DNA of 64,000 nucleotides from Alphaproteobacteria bacterium (GCA_030426465.1 JAUHYK010000014.1:1-64000), one strand, 5' to 3'. Positions 1 through 9,681 are shown, counted from the stretch's first letter. Made by a program: numbers and translations. The notes: generated by a model from the letters alone, not told the origin.

Positions 1-43
1 CGATAGAAACATTTACGGTGGCGCAAATATTCACTGACGGCGG

Positions 44-523
44 CTATCCCAGATCGATCAGGCCGTCAAAATTCTCCAGCACGGCGGATATCAGGATAAC
101 GACGAGCAGCGCAATCGCAAACCAGGTGACGAATTGAAAGGTAATCGCCCCTACGCCCAACATGACGCCGGCGAACACCCGGCGTTTTGGTTCGCGCCTG
201 ACAAACCCGACAACGGAAAGAACAATCGCAAGTCCGGCGCATAGCGCAACACCCACCTGAATGGATTTATCAATATCCCATTCGACTGTTTTTTTCTCCT
301 GAACCGTCTCGCCGCGCAGCGCCCTCACCGTCGCATCGCGAATTTCAACGGCGCTCTCGGCGACGATCGTTTCAAGAGACGGTTGCGGCGCAAATGGTCC
401 GGCCCAGAAATGAACCACAGCCAACAGCAACGCAGCGGCGCCCGCCGCAATTCCATAATATCCGAGTTTTTCAGCCAACACCGCAAAACCCCTTGTTGCC
501 AGGACGCCAATGTCAGGCAGCAC
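44..523 (-). CDS. Hypothetical membrane protein, 159 aa
   Basis: I do not recognise a named family. The protein begins with a hydrophobic stretch (about residues 22-42). It is followed by a soluble segment with an acidic/basic mix and then by two further membrane segments near residues 88-108 and 120-150. The short sequence 'RREPKRR' between the last two could be a cytoplasmic loop. The start is a GTG at 523; no convincing Shine-Dalgarno is visible, so the true start could lie slightly further in. It is downstream of, and on the same strand as, tRNA-Val and hupB, but the tRNA and the hupB terminator separate it from them. Function cannot be inferred. Amino-acid composition and membrane topology support a real gene. 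Confidence 0.6.
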   Translation of the reverse strand: MLPDIGVLATRGFAVLAEKLGYYGIAAGAAALLLAVVHFWAGPFAPQPSLETIVAESAVEIRDATVRALRGETVQEKKTVEWDIDKSIQVGVALCAGLAIVLSVVGFVRREPKRRVFAGVMLGVGAITFQFVTWFAIALLVVILISAVLENFDGLIDLG

Positions 524-635
524 AGGTTAACGCCCTGACACTCAAAATACGCCAATTTTCTTCAAACCGGACCAAGGAGCGATATAAACGCCACGTCAGC
601 GCCGCGAAACGCAACAGCTTTCTTCCGAAGGAAAA

Positions 636-711
636 TGGTGGGCGGTGACGGGTTCGAACCGCCGACCCTCTCGGTGTAAACGAGATGCTCTACCAGCTGA
701 GCTAACCGCCC
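636..711 (-). tRNA. tRNA-Val (anticodon UAC)
   Basis: Read on the minus strand, the segment starts GGGCGGTTAGCTCAGCTGG. It has a complete cloverleaf, with a 7-bp acceptor stem (GGGCGGT pairing with ACCGCCC) and a D-arm with TAGCTCAGCTGGTAGAGC. The anticodon stem TCTCG/CGAGA encloses the loop TTTACAC, so the anticodon is UAC (valine, GTA). The T-arm is GGTTCGAACCC, and the 3' CCA is encoded. At 76 nt it is of normal length. It lies downstream of hupB, beyond that gene's terminator. Confidence 0.96.
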
Positions 712-790
712 TTCCCGGTTCGCACGAGACCATGCGTGCGCGCGGGGCGCTCCTCGTAGAGCAGGATCGCATGAGATTCAATCACCCGCC

Positions 791-831
791 CAAAACAAAA
801 CGCCGGCGGGATGATAATTCCGGCCGGCGTT
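791..831 (-). terminator. Intrinsic terminator of hupB
   Basis: An 8-bp perfect inverted repeat (AACGCCGG at 799-806, CCGGCGTT at 824-831) is followed on the minus strand by the T-rich tract TTTTGTTTTG. It sits 26 bp past the hupB stop. Confidence 0.8.
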
Positions 832-856
832 CTGAAATCAATGAAAAAGGCCCGCC

Positions 857-1129
857 TTAGTTCAGCGCGTCTTTCAGGCCCTTGCCGGCCGAGAATTTCG
901 GCTGGATAGACGCCGGGATCTGGATCGTCTCACCCGTGCGCGGATTGCGGCCTTCACGAGCCTTGCGCTGGGCGGCAGAGAAGGTGCCGAAGCCCACGAG
1001 ACGGACGTCGTCACCAGCCTTGAGGGCGTTGGTGATGGCGTCAAAGACTGCGTCCACCGCCTTGCCTGCTTCTGCTTTGCTCATGTCCGCCATGTCGGCG
1101 ACACGATCGATAAATTCGTTTTTGTTCAT
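857..1129 (-). CDS. hupB: DNA-binding protein HU
   Basis: This is a 90-aa histone-like HU protein of normal length. It opens MNKNEFIDRVAD and carries the conserved arm segment 'GFGTFSAAQRKAREGRNPRTG', which holds the minor-groove-binding RNPxTG signature. It ends 'KFSAGKGLKDALN'. HU dimers bend and compact DNA in the nucleoid. The position immediately downstream of lon is the conserved clpP-clpX-lon-hup order of proteobacteria. A separate terminator precedes it (end of lon) and another follows it, so it probably has its own promoter in the 200-bp gap from lon. Identification is secure; the letter B is by synteny with lon. Confidence 0.95.
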   Translation of the reverse strand: MNKNEFIDRVADMADMSKAEAGKAVDAVFDAITNALKAGDDVRLVGFGTFSAAQRKAREGRNPRTGETIQIPASIQPKFSAGKGLKDALN

Positions 1130-1336
1130 TCCTCCGGCCTTTCCGTTGTTTCGGGAGTTGAAAACTGTCGACCTGCGAGGGTTTTACTCGCCGTCGTGAC
1201 GCCAAAGCCAAGGAAAAATGGCGTAAAATAAGGGTTTCCTTTCCCCATAGGTATTAAGCTGCTGATTTTGTTAGGCTATTCATTTATTGCTTTTTTGTTC
1301 GCAAAAGCGAAAAAGCCCGGAAAACAAGGGCTTCCA

Positions 1337-1364
1337 ACGAAAAACCGCCCCCTTTCGGGGGCGG
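1337..1364 (-). terminator. Intrinsic terminator of lon
   Basis: An 8-bp GC-only stem (1345-1352 with 1357-1364) closes a TTTC loop. On the minus strand it is followed by TTTTTCG. It lies 30 bp past the lon stop codon. Confidence 0.85.
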
Positions 1365-1394
1365 CCGATTCGTTTTGAGGCGAAAAAAGCCCTG

Positions 1395-3791
1395 CTAATG
1401 AGTAACGACAGAGGCGCCGTCGCCAGCTTCCGAACCCGGAGCCGGCTCCTCAACCGGCTCAGTCCAGTCGATGGGTGTGAGCTTTTGCGTGAGCGCATGC
1501 GCCAGCACCTCATCCACCGTGCTGACCGGGATGATCTTCAGGCCCTCTTTTACATTGTCCGGAATGTCAGCGAGGTCTTTCTCGTTCTCTTCCGGGATCA
1601 GGACTGTTTTGACCCCTGCGCGCAGCGCCGCGAGGAGCTTTTCCTTGAGCCCGCCAATGGCGAGCACACGGCCGCGCAGCGAGATTTCGCCGGTCATGGC
1701 GATATCCTTGTGCACTGGCACGCCGGTGAGGACGGAGACGATGGCGGTCGCCATGGCGACGCCAGCCGACGGCCCGTCTTTCGGGGTCGCGCCTTCAGGA
1801 ACGTGGATGTGAATGTCGGTCTTGTCGAAGACCGGCGGTTCAATGCCGAAGGCCGTGGCGCGGCTGCGCACGTAAGAGGACGCCGCAGAGACGGATTCCT
1901 TCATCACGTCCTTCAGATTGCCCGTCGGGGTCATCTTGCCCTTGCCAGGCATTTTAACGCCTTCGATGGTAAGGATTTCTCCGCCAACGCTGGTCCAGGC
2001 GAGACCCGTCACAACGCCAATCTGATCTTCGCGGTCAATCTCGCCATGGCGGTATTTCTGAACGCCCGCATAGTCGCCAAGGTTGTCAGCGGTAACCGCG
2101 ACGCTTTCCGCCGCGCCGGTTTCAAGATCACGCACCGCCTTGCGCACTAGCTTGGAGAGTTCGCGCTCAAGGTTGCGAACGCCTGCTTCGCGGGTGTAGT
2201 GGCGGATCAGCGACATCAGACCGTCATCATCGATGGACCACTCATCTTCCTTCAGCCCGTGATTTTCCATGAGCTTCGGAATCAGATGCCGGCGTGAAAT
2301 CTGCAGCTTCTCATCTTCCGTGTACCCCGGAATACGGATGATCTCCATCCTGTCGAGAAGCGGCTGCGGCATGTTGAGCGAGTTCGCCGTCGTGATGAAC
2401 ATCACGTCGGAAAGATCGTAATCAACTTCGAGATAGTGATCTGCGAAGCTGCCGTTCTGCTCCGGATCGAGTACTTCCAGCAACGCTGACGACGGATCGC
2501 CCCTGAAATCCATTGCCATCTTGTCGACTTCGTCGAGCAGGAACAGCGGATTGCGAACCCCGGTCTTGCCAAGGTTCTGGATGATCTTGCCTGGCATCGA
2601 ACCGATGTAGGTCCGGCAGTGACCACGGATCTCCGCTTCGTCACGCACGCCGCCGAGCGACACGCGCACAAACTCGCGGCCCGTCGCTTCCGCGATGGAC
2701 TTGCCGAGCGAGGTCTTACCGACGCCCGGAGGACCGACGAGGCAAAGGATCGGGCCCTTGAGCTTGTTCATCCGCTTTTGCACGGCGAGATATTCGACAA
2801 TGCGCTCCTTGACCTTTTCAAGGCCATAGTGATCGACGTCGAGCACTTCCTCGGCTTTGGCGAGATCGCTTTTCACCTTCGAGCGGTTATTCCACGGGAT
2901 CGAGGTGATCCAATCGAGATAGTTGCGCACCACCGTCGATTCCGCCGACATCGGTGACATCTGGCGCAGCTTTTTCAGCTCCGCCTCAGCCTTGGTCCGC
3001 GCTTCTTTCGACAGCTTGGTCTTTTTGATCTTGTCTTCGATCTCGGAAAGCTCGTCGCGGCCGTCATCGGTCTCGCCAAGTTCTTTCTGGATCGCTTTCA
3101 TCTGTTCATTGAGATAATATTCGCGCTGCGTCTTTTCCATCTGGCGTTTGACGCGATTGCGGATTTTCTTCTCAACCTGAAGAACGCTCATCTCCCCTTC
3201 CATGAGGGCGTAGACGCGCTCCAACCGCTCGGCGACGCCGGCGATCTCCAAAAGTTCCTGCTTTTCGTTGATCTTGATGTTGAGGTGCGAGGCGACCGTG
3301 TCGGCGAGTTTCGCATATTCATCAATCTGGCTGATCGATACGATCACTTCCGGCGGCACACGCTTGTTGAGTTTAACATAGGATTCAAACTGCGTAACGA
3401 CCGAGCGCGACAGCGCTTCGAGTTCAGCCTCTTCACTCTCGCCTTCGGCAAGGTAAGAAGCCTCCGCCTCGAAATATTCGTCGGTGCGGACATAATTTTC
3501 AATGGTGGCGCGCGCTTCGCCCTCGACCAGCACTTTGACCGTACCGTCCGGCAATTTCAAAAGCTGCATCACCGATGCGATGACGCCGACATCGTAAATG
3601 TCTTCGACTTCCGGATCGTCATCGCTGGCGTCTTTTTGCGCCACGAGCAGAATTTTCTTGTCGTTCTGCATGACGTTTTCGAGCGCCGTCACGGATTTCT
3701 CACGTCCCACGAACAGGGGGACGATCATGCCTGGAAACACGACAATGTCGCGCAGCGGCAGCACGGGATAAGTTACGGTCTCGCTCATCAA
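1395..3791 (-). CDS. lon: ATP-dependent protease Lon
   Basis: This 798-aa protein has the full Lon layout. The N-terminal substrate-recognition domain starts 'YPVLPLRDIVVFPGM', with a coiled-coil connector after it. The AAA+ module has Walker A GPPGVGKTS with Lys359. The C-terminal peptidase domain has Ser675 in 'PKDGPSAGVAM' and Lys718 in 'GGLKEKLLAA' as the Ser-Lys dyad. Lon degrades damaged and regulatory proteins in the cytoplasm; in Caulobacter relatives it degrades cell-cycle regulators such as CcrM and DnaA. A strong AAGGAG lies 6 nt before the first of two adjacent ATGs (3791 and 3788), so the start is sure to within one codon. A terminator follows. The usual clpX neighbour is displaced by an inserted plus-strand gene. 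Confidence 0.98.
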   Translation of the reverse strand: MMSETVTYPVLPLRDIVVFPGMIVPLFVGREKSVTALENVMQNDKKILLVAQKDASDDDPEVEDIYDVGVIASVMQLLKLPDGTVKVLVEGEARATIENYVRTDEYFEAEASYLAEGESEEAELEALSRSVVTQFESYVKLNKRVPPEVIVSISQIDEYAKLADTVASHLNIKINEKQELLEIAGVAERLERVYALMEGEMSVLQVEKKIRNRVKRQMEKTQREYYLNEQMKAIQKELGETDDGRDELSEIEDKIKKTKLSKEARTKAEAELKKLRQMSPMSAESTVVRNYLDWITSIPWNNRSKVKSDLAKAEEVLDVDHYGLEKVKERIVEYLAVQKRMNKLKGPILCLVGPPGVGKTSLGKSIAEATGREFVRVSLGGVRDEAEIRGHCRTYIGSMPGKIIQNLGKTGVRNPLFLLDEVDKMAMDFRGDPSSALLEVLDPEQNGSFADHYLEVDYDLSDVMFITTANSLNMPQPLLDRMEIIRIPGYTEDEKLQISRRHLIPKLMENHGLKEDEWSIDDDGLMSLIRHYTREAGVRNLERELSKLVRKAVRDLETGAAESVAVTADNLGDYAGVQKYRHGEIDREDQIGVVTGLAWTSVGGEILTIEGVKMPGKGKMTPTGNLKDVMKESVSAASSYVRSRATAFGIEPPVFDKTDIHIHVPEGATPKDGPSAGVAMATAIVSVLTGVPVHKDIAMTGEISLRGRVLAIGGLKEKLLAALRAGVKTVLIPEENEKDLADIPDNVKEGLKIIPVSTVDEVLAHALTQKLTPIDWTEPVEEPAPGSEAGDGASVVTH

Positions 3792-4159
3792 TCACTCCTT
3801 GAAGGCGCGCCCATTGCCCGGTTAAGAGCGGCGGCGCGCGCCAGATTTCTCGCGCCCGTTTCCACATTGGGCGGCGGTTCGCCCTTTTGCGCAACGCTTT
3901 ATGAAAGCCGCCGCGCCTGTCACCGAAATCACCTTTTGTATGAAGGAACTGGCGGCAGGAAAAAAGGCTCATCGCCACCATAAGACTACGGCCGCGAATA
4001 CGCAGTTAATGTGGCGATATATCCGCTGCTTTCAACCCCGCAAGAATCTCGTCTTTTGATTGCGCCCTTCGATTGTAAGGCCTTGACCTCAGTCGGAACA
4101 ACTGCGTTAACGGTGTTGGGGAAATTCACCCCGGATCAGACCTTTGGGGGAGTTAACTG
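3792..4159. promoter_or_regulatory. Divergent intergenic region, lon / exosortase-substrate gene
   Basis: This 368-bp gap separates the divergent starts of lon (minus) and the 4160 gene (plus). It must hold promoters for both. A plausible plus-strand housekeeping pair is TTGACC at about 4084 with a GTTAAC-like -10 around 4107. A consensus heat-shock promoter for lon was not found by eye. A GC-rich GGCGCGCGCC palindrome-like patch lies near 3833. No small gene is evident. Confidence 0.4.
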
Positions 4160-4732
4160 ATGTTTCGCAGTTTTAGCATTTTCCTGGCCGTGCTCTTTAT
4201 GGGCGCTTCCGCCCAGGCCAGCCTGATCGGGCTGGAGTTTTCAAGTGAACTCGGCATCACATCCGAAGCTGACGGCGGCGGCCCTTTCGGTCCGAATTTC
4301 GTGTCACAAATTTCTGCAGGGTCCGCAATTGTCGGCCCCGGCCAGGAGTTTTCTGATCATTTCGGCAGCTCCGCAGATTTCGATGAGGATGGCGTCTATC
4401 TTACGTTTAACTCCGGCCACGCCACTGGTTGGGACTTTAACGGATTCCGCTACTTATTGCTTTCGCCGGGCGTGGAAATTTTGAATGTCATGCTGCTCGA
4501 CACCAGCATCGATGGCCTGACCCAGGCGAACATCATCTTCACCAGCGAGGGCTTTGCCGTTAACGCTGCTGGCATGGAAAACCCAATCGGCAGTCTTTAC
4601 GGCTTCGTAGAATTGGCGATCACCACGACGGCTGTCTCCGATGTTCCCGTGCCCGCCGCTTTTGTTTTCATGTTGACCGGCATCGCGTCGGTCGCCGCCG
4701 CGCGCCGGAAGAAAAAAAGCTCTTTAAAATAA
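4160..4732 (+). CDS. Secreted protein with VPLPA/PEP-CTERM-type sorting signal
   Basis: This 190-aa protein starts with a cleavable signal peptide (MFRSFSIFLAVLFMGASAQAS). The mature part is rich in Gly, Ser, Phe and Asp and looks like a beta-sandwich. It ends with the sorting signal 'VPVPAAFVFMLTGIASVAAA' followed by the basic tail RRKKKS. A short Val-Pro-x-Pro-Ala motif, a membrane helix and an Arg/Lys cluster match the VPLPA/PEP-CTERM signals processed by exosortases. Such proteins are secreted and usually linked to exopolysaccharide. No exosortase is in the window. GGGGGAG upstream of the ATG gives a good ribosome site. The gene interrupts the conserved clpX-lon order on the opposite strand, which suggests a lineage-specific insertion. 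Substrate or partner is unknown. Confidence 0.82.
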   Translation: MFRSFSIFLAVLFMGASAQASLIGLEFSSELGITSEADGGGPFGPNFVSQISAGSAIVGPGQEFSDHFGSSADFDEDGVYLTFNSGHATGWDFNGFRYLLLSPGVEILNVMLLDTSIDGLTQANIIFTSEGFAVNAAGMENPIGSLYGFVELAITTTAVSDVPVPAAFVFMLTGIASVAAARRKKKSSLK

Positions 4733-4750
4733 TCAGAGACGCAACAAAGA

Positions 4751-4781
4751 AAAAGCCTCTCCGACCACCGGAGAGGCTTTT
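4751..4781. terminator. Bidirectional terminator between the 4160 gene and clpX
   Basis: A 13-bp perfect stem (4751-4763 with 4769-4781) has a 5-nt loop, with AAAA at its left end and TTTTTT at its right end. It can terminate the plus-strand gene ending at 4732 and, on the minus strand, clpX ending at 4806. Confidence 0.92.
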
Positions 4782-4805
4782 TTGTATTCAGATGCGCTGA
4801 AGTGT

Positions 4806-6092
4806 TTAAGCGCTCGCGTCCGCTTCCATCGCTTCCTTGTCGCGATCGGCGTAAATGTAGAGCGGCGTGGCGTTGCCATCGACAACCTCGCCATTGACGA
4901 CGACTTCCACAACACCTTCCAGCGTCGGCAACTCAAACATCGAATCGAGGAGAATGCCCTCCATAATCGATCTGAGGCCCCGGGCGCCGGTCTTGCGCGC
5001 AATCGCCCGGCGGGCGATGGCGGCTTTGGCGTCGTCGGTAAAGGTCAGCTTTACGTCTTCCATCTCGAACAGGCGCTGATACTGCTTGATCAGCGCGTTC
5101 TTCGGCGACGTCAAAATCTGGATCAGCGCGTCTTCGTCGAGATCTTCAAGCGTGGCGATGACCGGCAGACGGCCCACAAATTCAGGGATAAGGCCGAATT
5201 TCAGAAGGTCCTCCGGCTCCACTTCCTGAAGGATCGCGCCGATGCGGCGATCGTCTTCGCTCTTCACCTCGGCGCCGAAGCCGATGGACGATCCTTCGCC
5301 GCGACCGGCGATGACTTTTTCAAGACCCGCAAAAGCGCCGCCGACGATGAACAGGATGTTCGTTGTGTCGACCTGCAGGAATTCCTGCTGCGGATGCTTG
5401 CGCCCGCCCTGCGGCGGCACGGAGGCGACAGTGCCTTCCATGATCTTCAACAGCGCCTGCTGCACGCCCTCGCCCGATACGTCGCGCGTGATTGAGGGAT
5501 TGTCAGACTTGCGGCTGATCTTGTCGACTTCGTCGATATAGACGATGCCGCGTTGCGCCCGCTCAACATTGTAGTCGGCGGACTGAAGCAGTTTGAGGAT
5601 GATGTTTTCAACGTCCTCACCGACATAGCCAGCTTCTGTCAGCGTCGTAGCATCAGCCATGGTGAACGGCACATCGAGAATGCGGGCGAGCGTCTGCGCG
5701 AGCAGTGTTTTACCCGACCCCGTCGGACCGATCAGCAGGATGTTTGACTTCGCGAGTTCGACGTCATTGTTTTTCGCCGCATGGTTCAACCGTTTGAAGT
5801 GGTTGTGAACCGCGACCGCAAGAACGCGCTTCGCCTGTTTCTGGCCAATGACGTAATCGTCAAGAACCTTGTGAATTTGCTGAGGGCTTGGAACGCCGTC
5901 AGTGGCTTTCACCAGCGACGATTTGGATTCTTCGCGGATGATGTCCATGCAAAGCTCAACGCATTCATCGCAGATAAATACCGTCGGGCCCGCGATCAGT
6001 TTCCTGACCTCGTGCTGGCTCTTGCCGCAGAAAGAGCAGTAAAGGGTGTTTTTCCCGTCACCGCCGCTGCTTTTGCCGCCGATCTTGCTCAC
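4806..6092 (-). CDS. clpX: ATP-dependent Clp protease ATP-binding subunit ClpX
   Basis: This 428-aa AAA+ unfoldase has an N-terminal C4 zinc domain (CSFCG ... CDECVELC within the first 50 residues), Walker A GPTGSGKT, Walker B 'VYIDEVDKI', and sensor/RKH regions typical of the family. ClpX hexamers recognise tagged substrates, unfold them and feed them into ClpP. In Caulobacter-type bacteria they destroy CtrA and other cell-cycle regulators with CpdR/RcdA adaptors, which makes the ChpT gene at 29 kb relevant. Length and motifs are normal. clpP lies 238 bp upstream on the same strand, so a separate promoter is likely. A strong shared terminator lies 25 bp downstream. Confidence 0.98.
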   Translation of the reverse strand: MSKIGGKSSGGDGKNTLYCSFCGKSQHEVRKLIAGPTVFICDECVELCMDIIREESKSSLVKATDGVPSPQQIHKVLDDYVIGQKQAKRVLAVAVHNHFKRLNHAAKNNDVELAKSNILLIGPTGSGKTLLAQTLARILDVPFTMADATTLTEAGYVGEDVENIILKLLQSADYNVERAQRGIVYIDEVDKISRKSDNPSITRDVSGEGVQQALLKIMEGTVASVPPQGGRKHPQQEFLQVDTTNILFIVGGAFAGLEKVIAGRGEGSSIGFGAEVKSEDDRRIGAILQEVEPEDLLKFGLIPEFVGRLPVIATLEDLDEDALIQILTSPKNALIKQYQRLFEMEDVKLTFTDDAKAAIARRAIARKTGARGLRSIMEGILLDSMFELPTLEGVVEVVVNGEVVDGNATPLYIYADRDKEAMEADASA

Positions 6093-6330
6093 TATAACCG
6101 CACTCCTTCGTCAGCGCCGCACCCGAAATCCCTTACGAGGCTACGCCCTTCATTATCTCAACTGCGCGCCAGGCGCCTGAAAGGCGACCCCGTCCTGTCG
6201 CCTGCACCCGCCTAGCTGCACGATCGGCGCCAAGGTCACGAGGACCACCCGCCATAGGACCATATTCCGCCCAAACCAATCAAGGAACCATTTCCCTTTG
6301 ACTTAACGGATATGGTGAATTTTCCGAGCC

Positions 6331-6963
6331 TTACGACTCTTCCGGGGCGCCTCGCTCATTCAAAACCTTGTCAATCAACCCGAAGGAAACGGCCTCCTCA
6401 GGGTCCATAAAGTGGTCCCGATCGAGAGTTTTCTCAATAGTTTCATAGGATTGGCCGGTGTGGTGGACATAAATCTCGTTCAGCCGGCGCTTGATTTTTA
6501 TGATATCCTGGGCGTGGCGCTCAATATCGGAGGCCTGACCCTGGAAGCCGCCTGACGGCTGGTGGACCATGATCCGTGAATTGGGCAGCGAGAAGCGCAT
6601 GTCCTTTTCCCCGGCGCAGAGCAGCAGTGAGCCCATGGAGGCCGCCATGCCGACGCACATGGTGGAGACCGCCGGACGGATATACCGCATGGTGTCGTAC
6701 ATCGCGAGACCGGCCGAGACCGAGCCCCCGGGGCTGTTGATATAAAAAGCGATTTCCTTTTTCGGGTTCTCAGCCTCAAGGAACAGGAGCTGGGCGATGA
6801 TCAGGGTCGAGACCTGGTCATGAACCGGCCCGGAAAGGAAGATGATCCGCTCTTTCAGGAGGCGCGAATAGATGTCGTAGGCGCGCTCGCCCCGGCTCGA
6901 TTGCTCGACCACCATGGGAACGAGCGTATTCATGTAAATATCCAGGGGGTCTTTCATCGACAT
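6331..6963 (-). CDS. clpP: ATP-dependent Clp protease proteolytic subunit ClpP
   Basis: This is a 210-aa serine peptidase of normal length. The catalytic triad is visible: Ser109 in '[11 protein letters not shown]', His134 in 'IMVHQPSGG', and Asp183 in '[11 protein letters not shown]'. ClpP forms a double-heptamer chamber that works with ClpX (next gene downstream) and ClpA. AAGGA lies about 5-8 nt before the ATG at 6963. The leader between this gene and the cupin gene upstream is 279 bp. It contains an imperfect hairpin around CGCTTAAGCG near 7109, whose role is unclear. Confidence 0.97.
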   Translation of the reverse strand: MSMKDPLDIYMNTLVPMVVEQSSRGERAYDIYSRLLKERIIFLSGPVHDQVSTLIIAQLLFLEAENPKKEIAFYINSPGGSVSAGLAMYDTMRYIRPAVSTMCVGMAASMGSLLLCAGEKDMRFSLPNSRIMVHQPSGGFQGQASDIERHAQDIIKIKRRLNEIYVHHTGQSYETIEKTLDRDHFMDPEEAVSFGLIDKVLNERGAPEES

Positions 6964-7242
6964 CCTTCCTTAAGCGTCCTGTCGCCGTAACGGCCTGTTT
7001 CTCAACTGTTCCGGAAGACGTTGGGCGGGTCCTTCCGGTTAAAAATCTTCCTTAAGATGGGGGCTTTGCGCCGCGGCGCCAGCCCTCATTTTGCGCACCC
7101 TAGCGCGTCCCGCTTAAGCGAGGGTTATTCTTTTGAAAATGCAAGGAATTGATTGCTTCTGTTCCGAAACCGGAATGATCTGACGCACCAACCTCGCACT
7201 CGATCCTGATGCCGTCCCGGATCGGGCAGCGTAAACGCGCAA

Positions 7243-8193
7243 TTAACCGTCCTCGGCGTCGCCCGCAGCTGACAGCGAAGCCTCATGACGGCGGCGCACC
7301 CGCCCGCGCTGGGCCGCGGCGACGTGATCGAGAAAGCCCGGATTGCCAGCCAGCGCCGCCAGCCGTTCACCAAGCGCCTTCAGCCTTTGGGCCAGCGCCT
7401 CGCGCCCGCCGGGCAGCTCCGGGTTCGGCAGGTCGTCGCGGAACAGGCTGTCGCGGATCGACGCCGTCTCCATCAGATTGAACAAGGCGAGGCCGTTCAT
7501 GGGGAACACTGAAAAGGTGACATGCAGGCTTAGTCCGGAGCTGGCGAGCGCGTCGTGATATTGCCCCCGCGGCATATACATAAGATCGCCCGGACGCATG
7601 ACCTGTTCGAACAGAACCTTGCCCTTCGCCTTGTTATGCATCTCCTGAAGGTTTGGGCGCTGCGACGGCTGACCGACCGGATTGTCAATGCGCCCCTCAT
7701 AGACCCGCCATGTTTTCTCGCCGGCGATATGAAACGCAAAAACCTCATGATCATCGTAATGGCTGTCAAACGCCTGGCGCCCGCCGCGTGAGCAGTAAAT
7801 ATTTGCACTGGCGAAGCCCAAAAAGGCTTCCTCCAGCACATTGGCGACAGCGCGCAGGGATGGCGTCGTATTCTCCGTTTCGTTGAGAACGATCGACGCG
7901 CCGCGCGCGAACTGCGCTTCCACACGCGCCGGGTCCGGACGGCGCACCACGCCTTCGAGCGACTGCACGGATGTGAAAATCTGATCCTGCGGAACGGGCC
8001 CCCGGTCGACCCACATTTTCAATGTCTGCTCTGTCCACAGCGACGCCTGCGACACCAGCCGATCGAGATCGGCGACAGAGAAGATGTCGGCGCGCGCGCC
8101 CGCCGCCGGGATATGCAGCGGCTTCTTGCGATAATACTCCGCGAGGAAACGCTCGCGGCCGACAGGCGCCAGAATGTCGTCTAGACTAAGCAT
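7243..8193 (-). CDS. JmjC/cupin-type 2-oxoglutarate oxygenase
   Basis: This 316-aa protein belongs to the JmjC-like cupin family (Cupin_4) that includes the ribosomal protein L16 arginine hydroxylase YcfD/RoxA. The Fe(II) ligands are visible as HxD in 'DSHYDDHEVF' and a later His in 'MPRGQYHDAL'. The N-terminal 'YYRKKPLHIP' is the family's typical W/Y-x-K-x-P-L opening. The frame is open further upstream, but the ATG at 8193 is preceded by GGGAGG with a 5-nt spacer and starts the recognisable domain, so I use it. It lies between tig and clpP on the same strand. The likely role is hydroxylation of a protein substrate; which one cannot be told from sequence. Confidence 0.85.
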   Translation of the reverse strand: MLSLDDILAPVGRERFLAEYYRKKPLHIPAAGARADIFSVADLDRLVSQASLWTEQTLKMWVDRGPVPQDQIFTSVQSLEGVVRRPDPARVEAQFARGASIVLNETENTTPSLRAVANVLEEAFLGFASANIYCSRGGRQAFDSHYDDHEVFAFHIAGEKTWRVYEGRIDNPVGQPSQRPNLQEMHNKAKGKVLFEQVMRPGDLMYMPRGQYHDALASSGLSLHVTFSVFPMNGLALFNLMETASIRDSLFRDDLPNPELPGGREALAQRLKALGERLAALAGNPGFLDHVAAAQRGRVRRRHEASLSAAGDAEDG

Positions 8194-8322
8194 GCGCGCC
8201 TCCCATGGCGGCGTTGGATTCTGAAAGAGCGGCGGCTCACGCCACCGCTCCTGATTTTCAGAATAACAGGGCCATCGGCCCCTGATCAACGCGAGGCGTC
8301 AGATCTCTTTTATAGGGACGCC

Positions 8323-9681
8323 CTAGAGATCGCCGTCCGGCTCTTCCATCAGCTTTTCCTTGCTGACGGTTTTGTCGGTAACGGTGGAGCGCTCGATGAT
8401 GTAGTCGACGACTTTTTCCTCGAACAGCGGCGCACGCACCTGCTGAATGGCTTGCGGATTTTTCTGATAGAATTGCAGCACTTCCTGCGGCGAGATGTTC
8501 TGCCCTTGCATCTGCATGTACTGCGCTTCCTGCATCGCCTGACGCTGGATCGCCTGCTGAAGCTCCTCTGAAGGGACTTTCACATCGGCGCGCTTGCCGA
8601 TTTCCGCGAGCACAAGACCGAGACGCACGCGGCGTTCAGCGATCTTGCGGTATTCCTCTTTCAGCTCTTCGTCGGTTTTGTCTTTGTCTTCTTCGTCGCG
8701 CTCTGTGGATTCCACCTGACGCCAGATCTGTTCAAACTCGCCATCAACCATGCCCTTAGGCAGTTCGAAGTCATGGGCTTCGTCGAGCTTGTCGAGCAGC
8801 GTGCGTTTCAAATGGCTGCGCGACATATCCTTATGGTCGGCCTCAAGGCGTTCCTTGATGCGCTTTTTCAGATCATCGAGACTTTCAAGTCCGACTTTCT
8901 TGGCGAGCTCATCATCGACAGCCACATCTTCCGGCGCGCGCACTTCGTGAACTTTTACATCGAAGACCGCATCTTTGCCGGCCAGGTCCTTGGCGTGATA
9001 TTCTTCCGGGAAAGTGACTTTCACTTCCACGTCGTCATCGGTCTTGGCGCCGATAAGCTGGTCTTCAAAGCCCGGAATAAACTGGCCGGAGCCGAGCACC
9101 AGCTCAAAGCCTTCGCCTTTGCCGCCGTCGAACTCAACATCATCGACCTTGCCGACGAAATCGATGAGCACCTGGTCTTTTTCCTTGGCTTTAGCGGTCT
9201 TTCCGCGAGCTTTGTAGCTGACCTGTTGCGCGGCGATTTTGGAAAGCGCTTCTTCAATGTCAGCCTCCGGAACCTCGGCGACCGGACGGGTCAGCTTGAG
9301 GGTCGAAACGTCCATGGGATCGAAATCCGGCAGGATTTCTGCGTGCAGATCATATTCAAGATCGGCCTTGCCTTCGATCACGTCATCAATCTTGGAGGTC
9401 AGTTCGGGGCGCGGCTGCGTCGCCGGCTGCAGATCACGCTCGGAAAACGCTTTCTGCGAAGTTTCCGTAACGATGTCCTGAATGATCTCGCTCATCATCC
9501 CTTTGCCGTAGAGCTTTTTGAGATGGGAGATGGGCGCCTTACCTTTGCGGAAGCCTTTCAGCTGAACGCGGCCCTTCACTTCCTGAAGCTTGCTGACAAG
9601 TTTCTTGTCGAGCTCCTCAGCAGAGACCTTCACCTGAAACTTGCGGTCGAGCCCTTCGGCGCTTTTCTCAATGACTTCCAT
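8323..9681 (-). CDS. tig: Trigger factor
   Basis: This is a 452-aa ribosome-associated chaperone and peptidyl-prolyl isomerase. The N-terminal ribosome-binding domain contains the signature 'GFRKGKAPISHLKKLYG'. The central FKBP domain has 'DQVLIDFVGKVDDVEF' and 'LGSGQFIPGFEDQLIG'. The long helical C-terminal domain ends acidic. The open frame runs upstream through the tRNA-Leu gene, but the ATG at 9681 begins the conserved MEVIEKSAEGL segment and is the right start. It heads the tig-clpP-clpX-lon order. The start lies only 72 nt from the tRNA-Leu 3' end on the same strand, so co-transcription with the tRNA is possible. Confidence 0.96.
   Translation of the reverse strand: MEVIEKSAEGLDRKFQVKVSAEELDKKLVSKLQEVKGRVQLKGFRKGKAPISHLKKLYGKGMMSEIIQDIVTETSQKAFSERDLQPATQPRPELTSKIDDVIEGKADLEYDLHAEILPDFDPMDVSTLKLTRPVAEVPEADIEEALSKIAAQQVSYKARGKTAKAKEKDQVLIDFVGKVDDVEFDGGKGEGFELVLGSGQFIPGFEDQLIGAKTDDDVEVKVTFPEEYHAKDLAGKDAVFDVKVHEVRAPEDVAVDDELAKKVGLESLDDLKKRIKERLEADHKDMSRSHLKRTLLDKLDEAHDFELPKGMVDGEFEQIWRQVESTERDEEDKDKTDEELKEEYRKIAERRVRLGLVLAEIGKRADVKVPSEELQQAIQRQAMQEAQYMQMQGQNISPQEVLQFYQKNPQAIQQVRAPLFEEKVVDYIIERSTVTDKTVSKEKLMEEPDGDL

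Noticed and set aside
4012-4026. GG-N10-GC element upstream of the 4160 gene
   Set aside because: Only the minimal GG and GC match; such spacing is frequent by chance.
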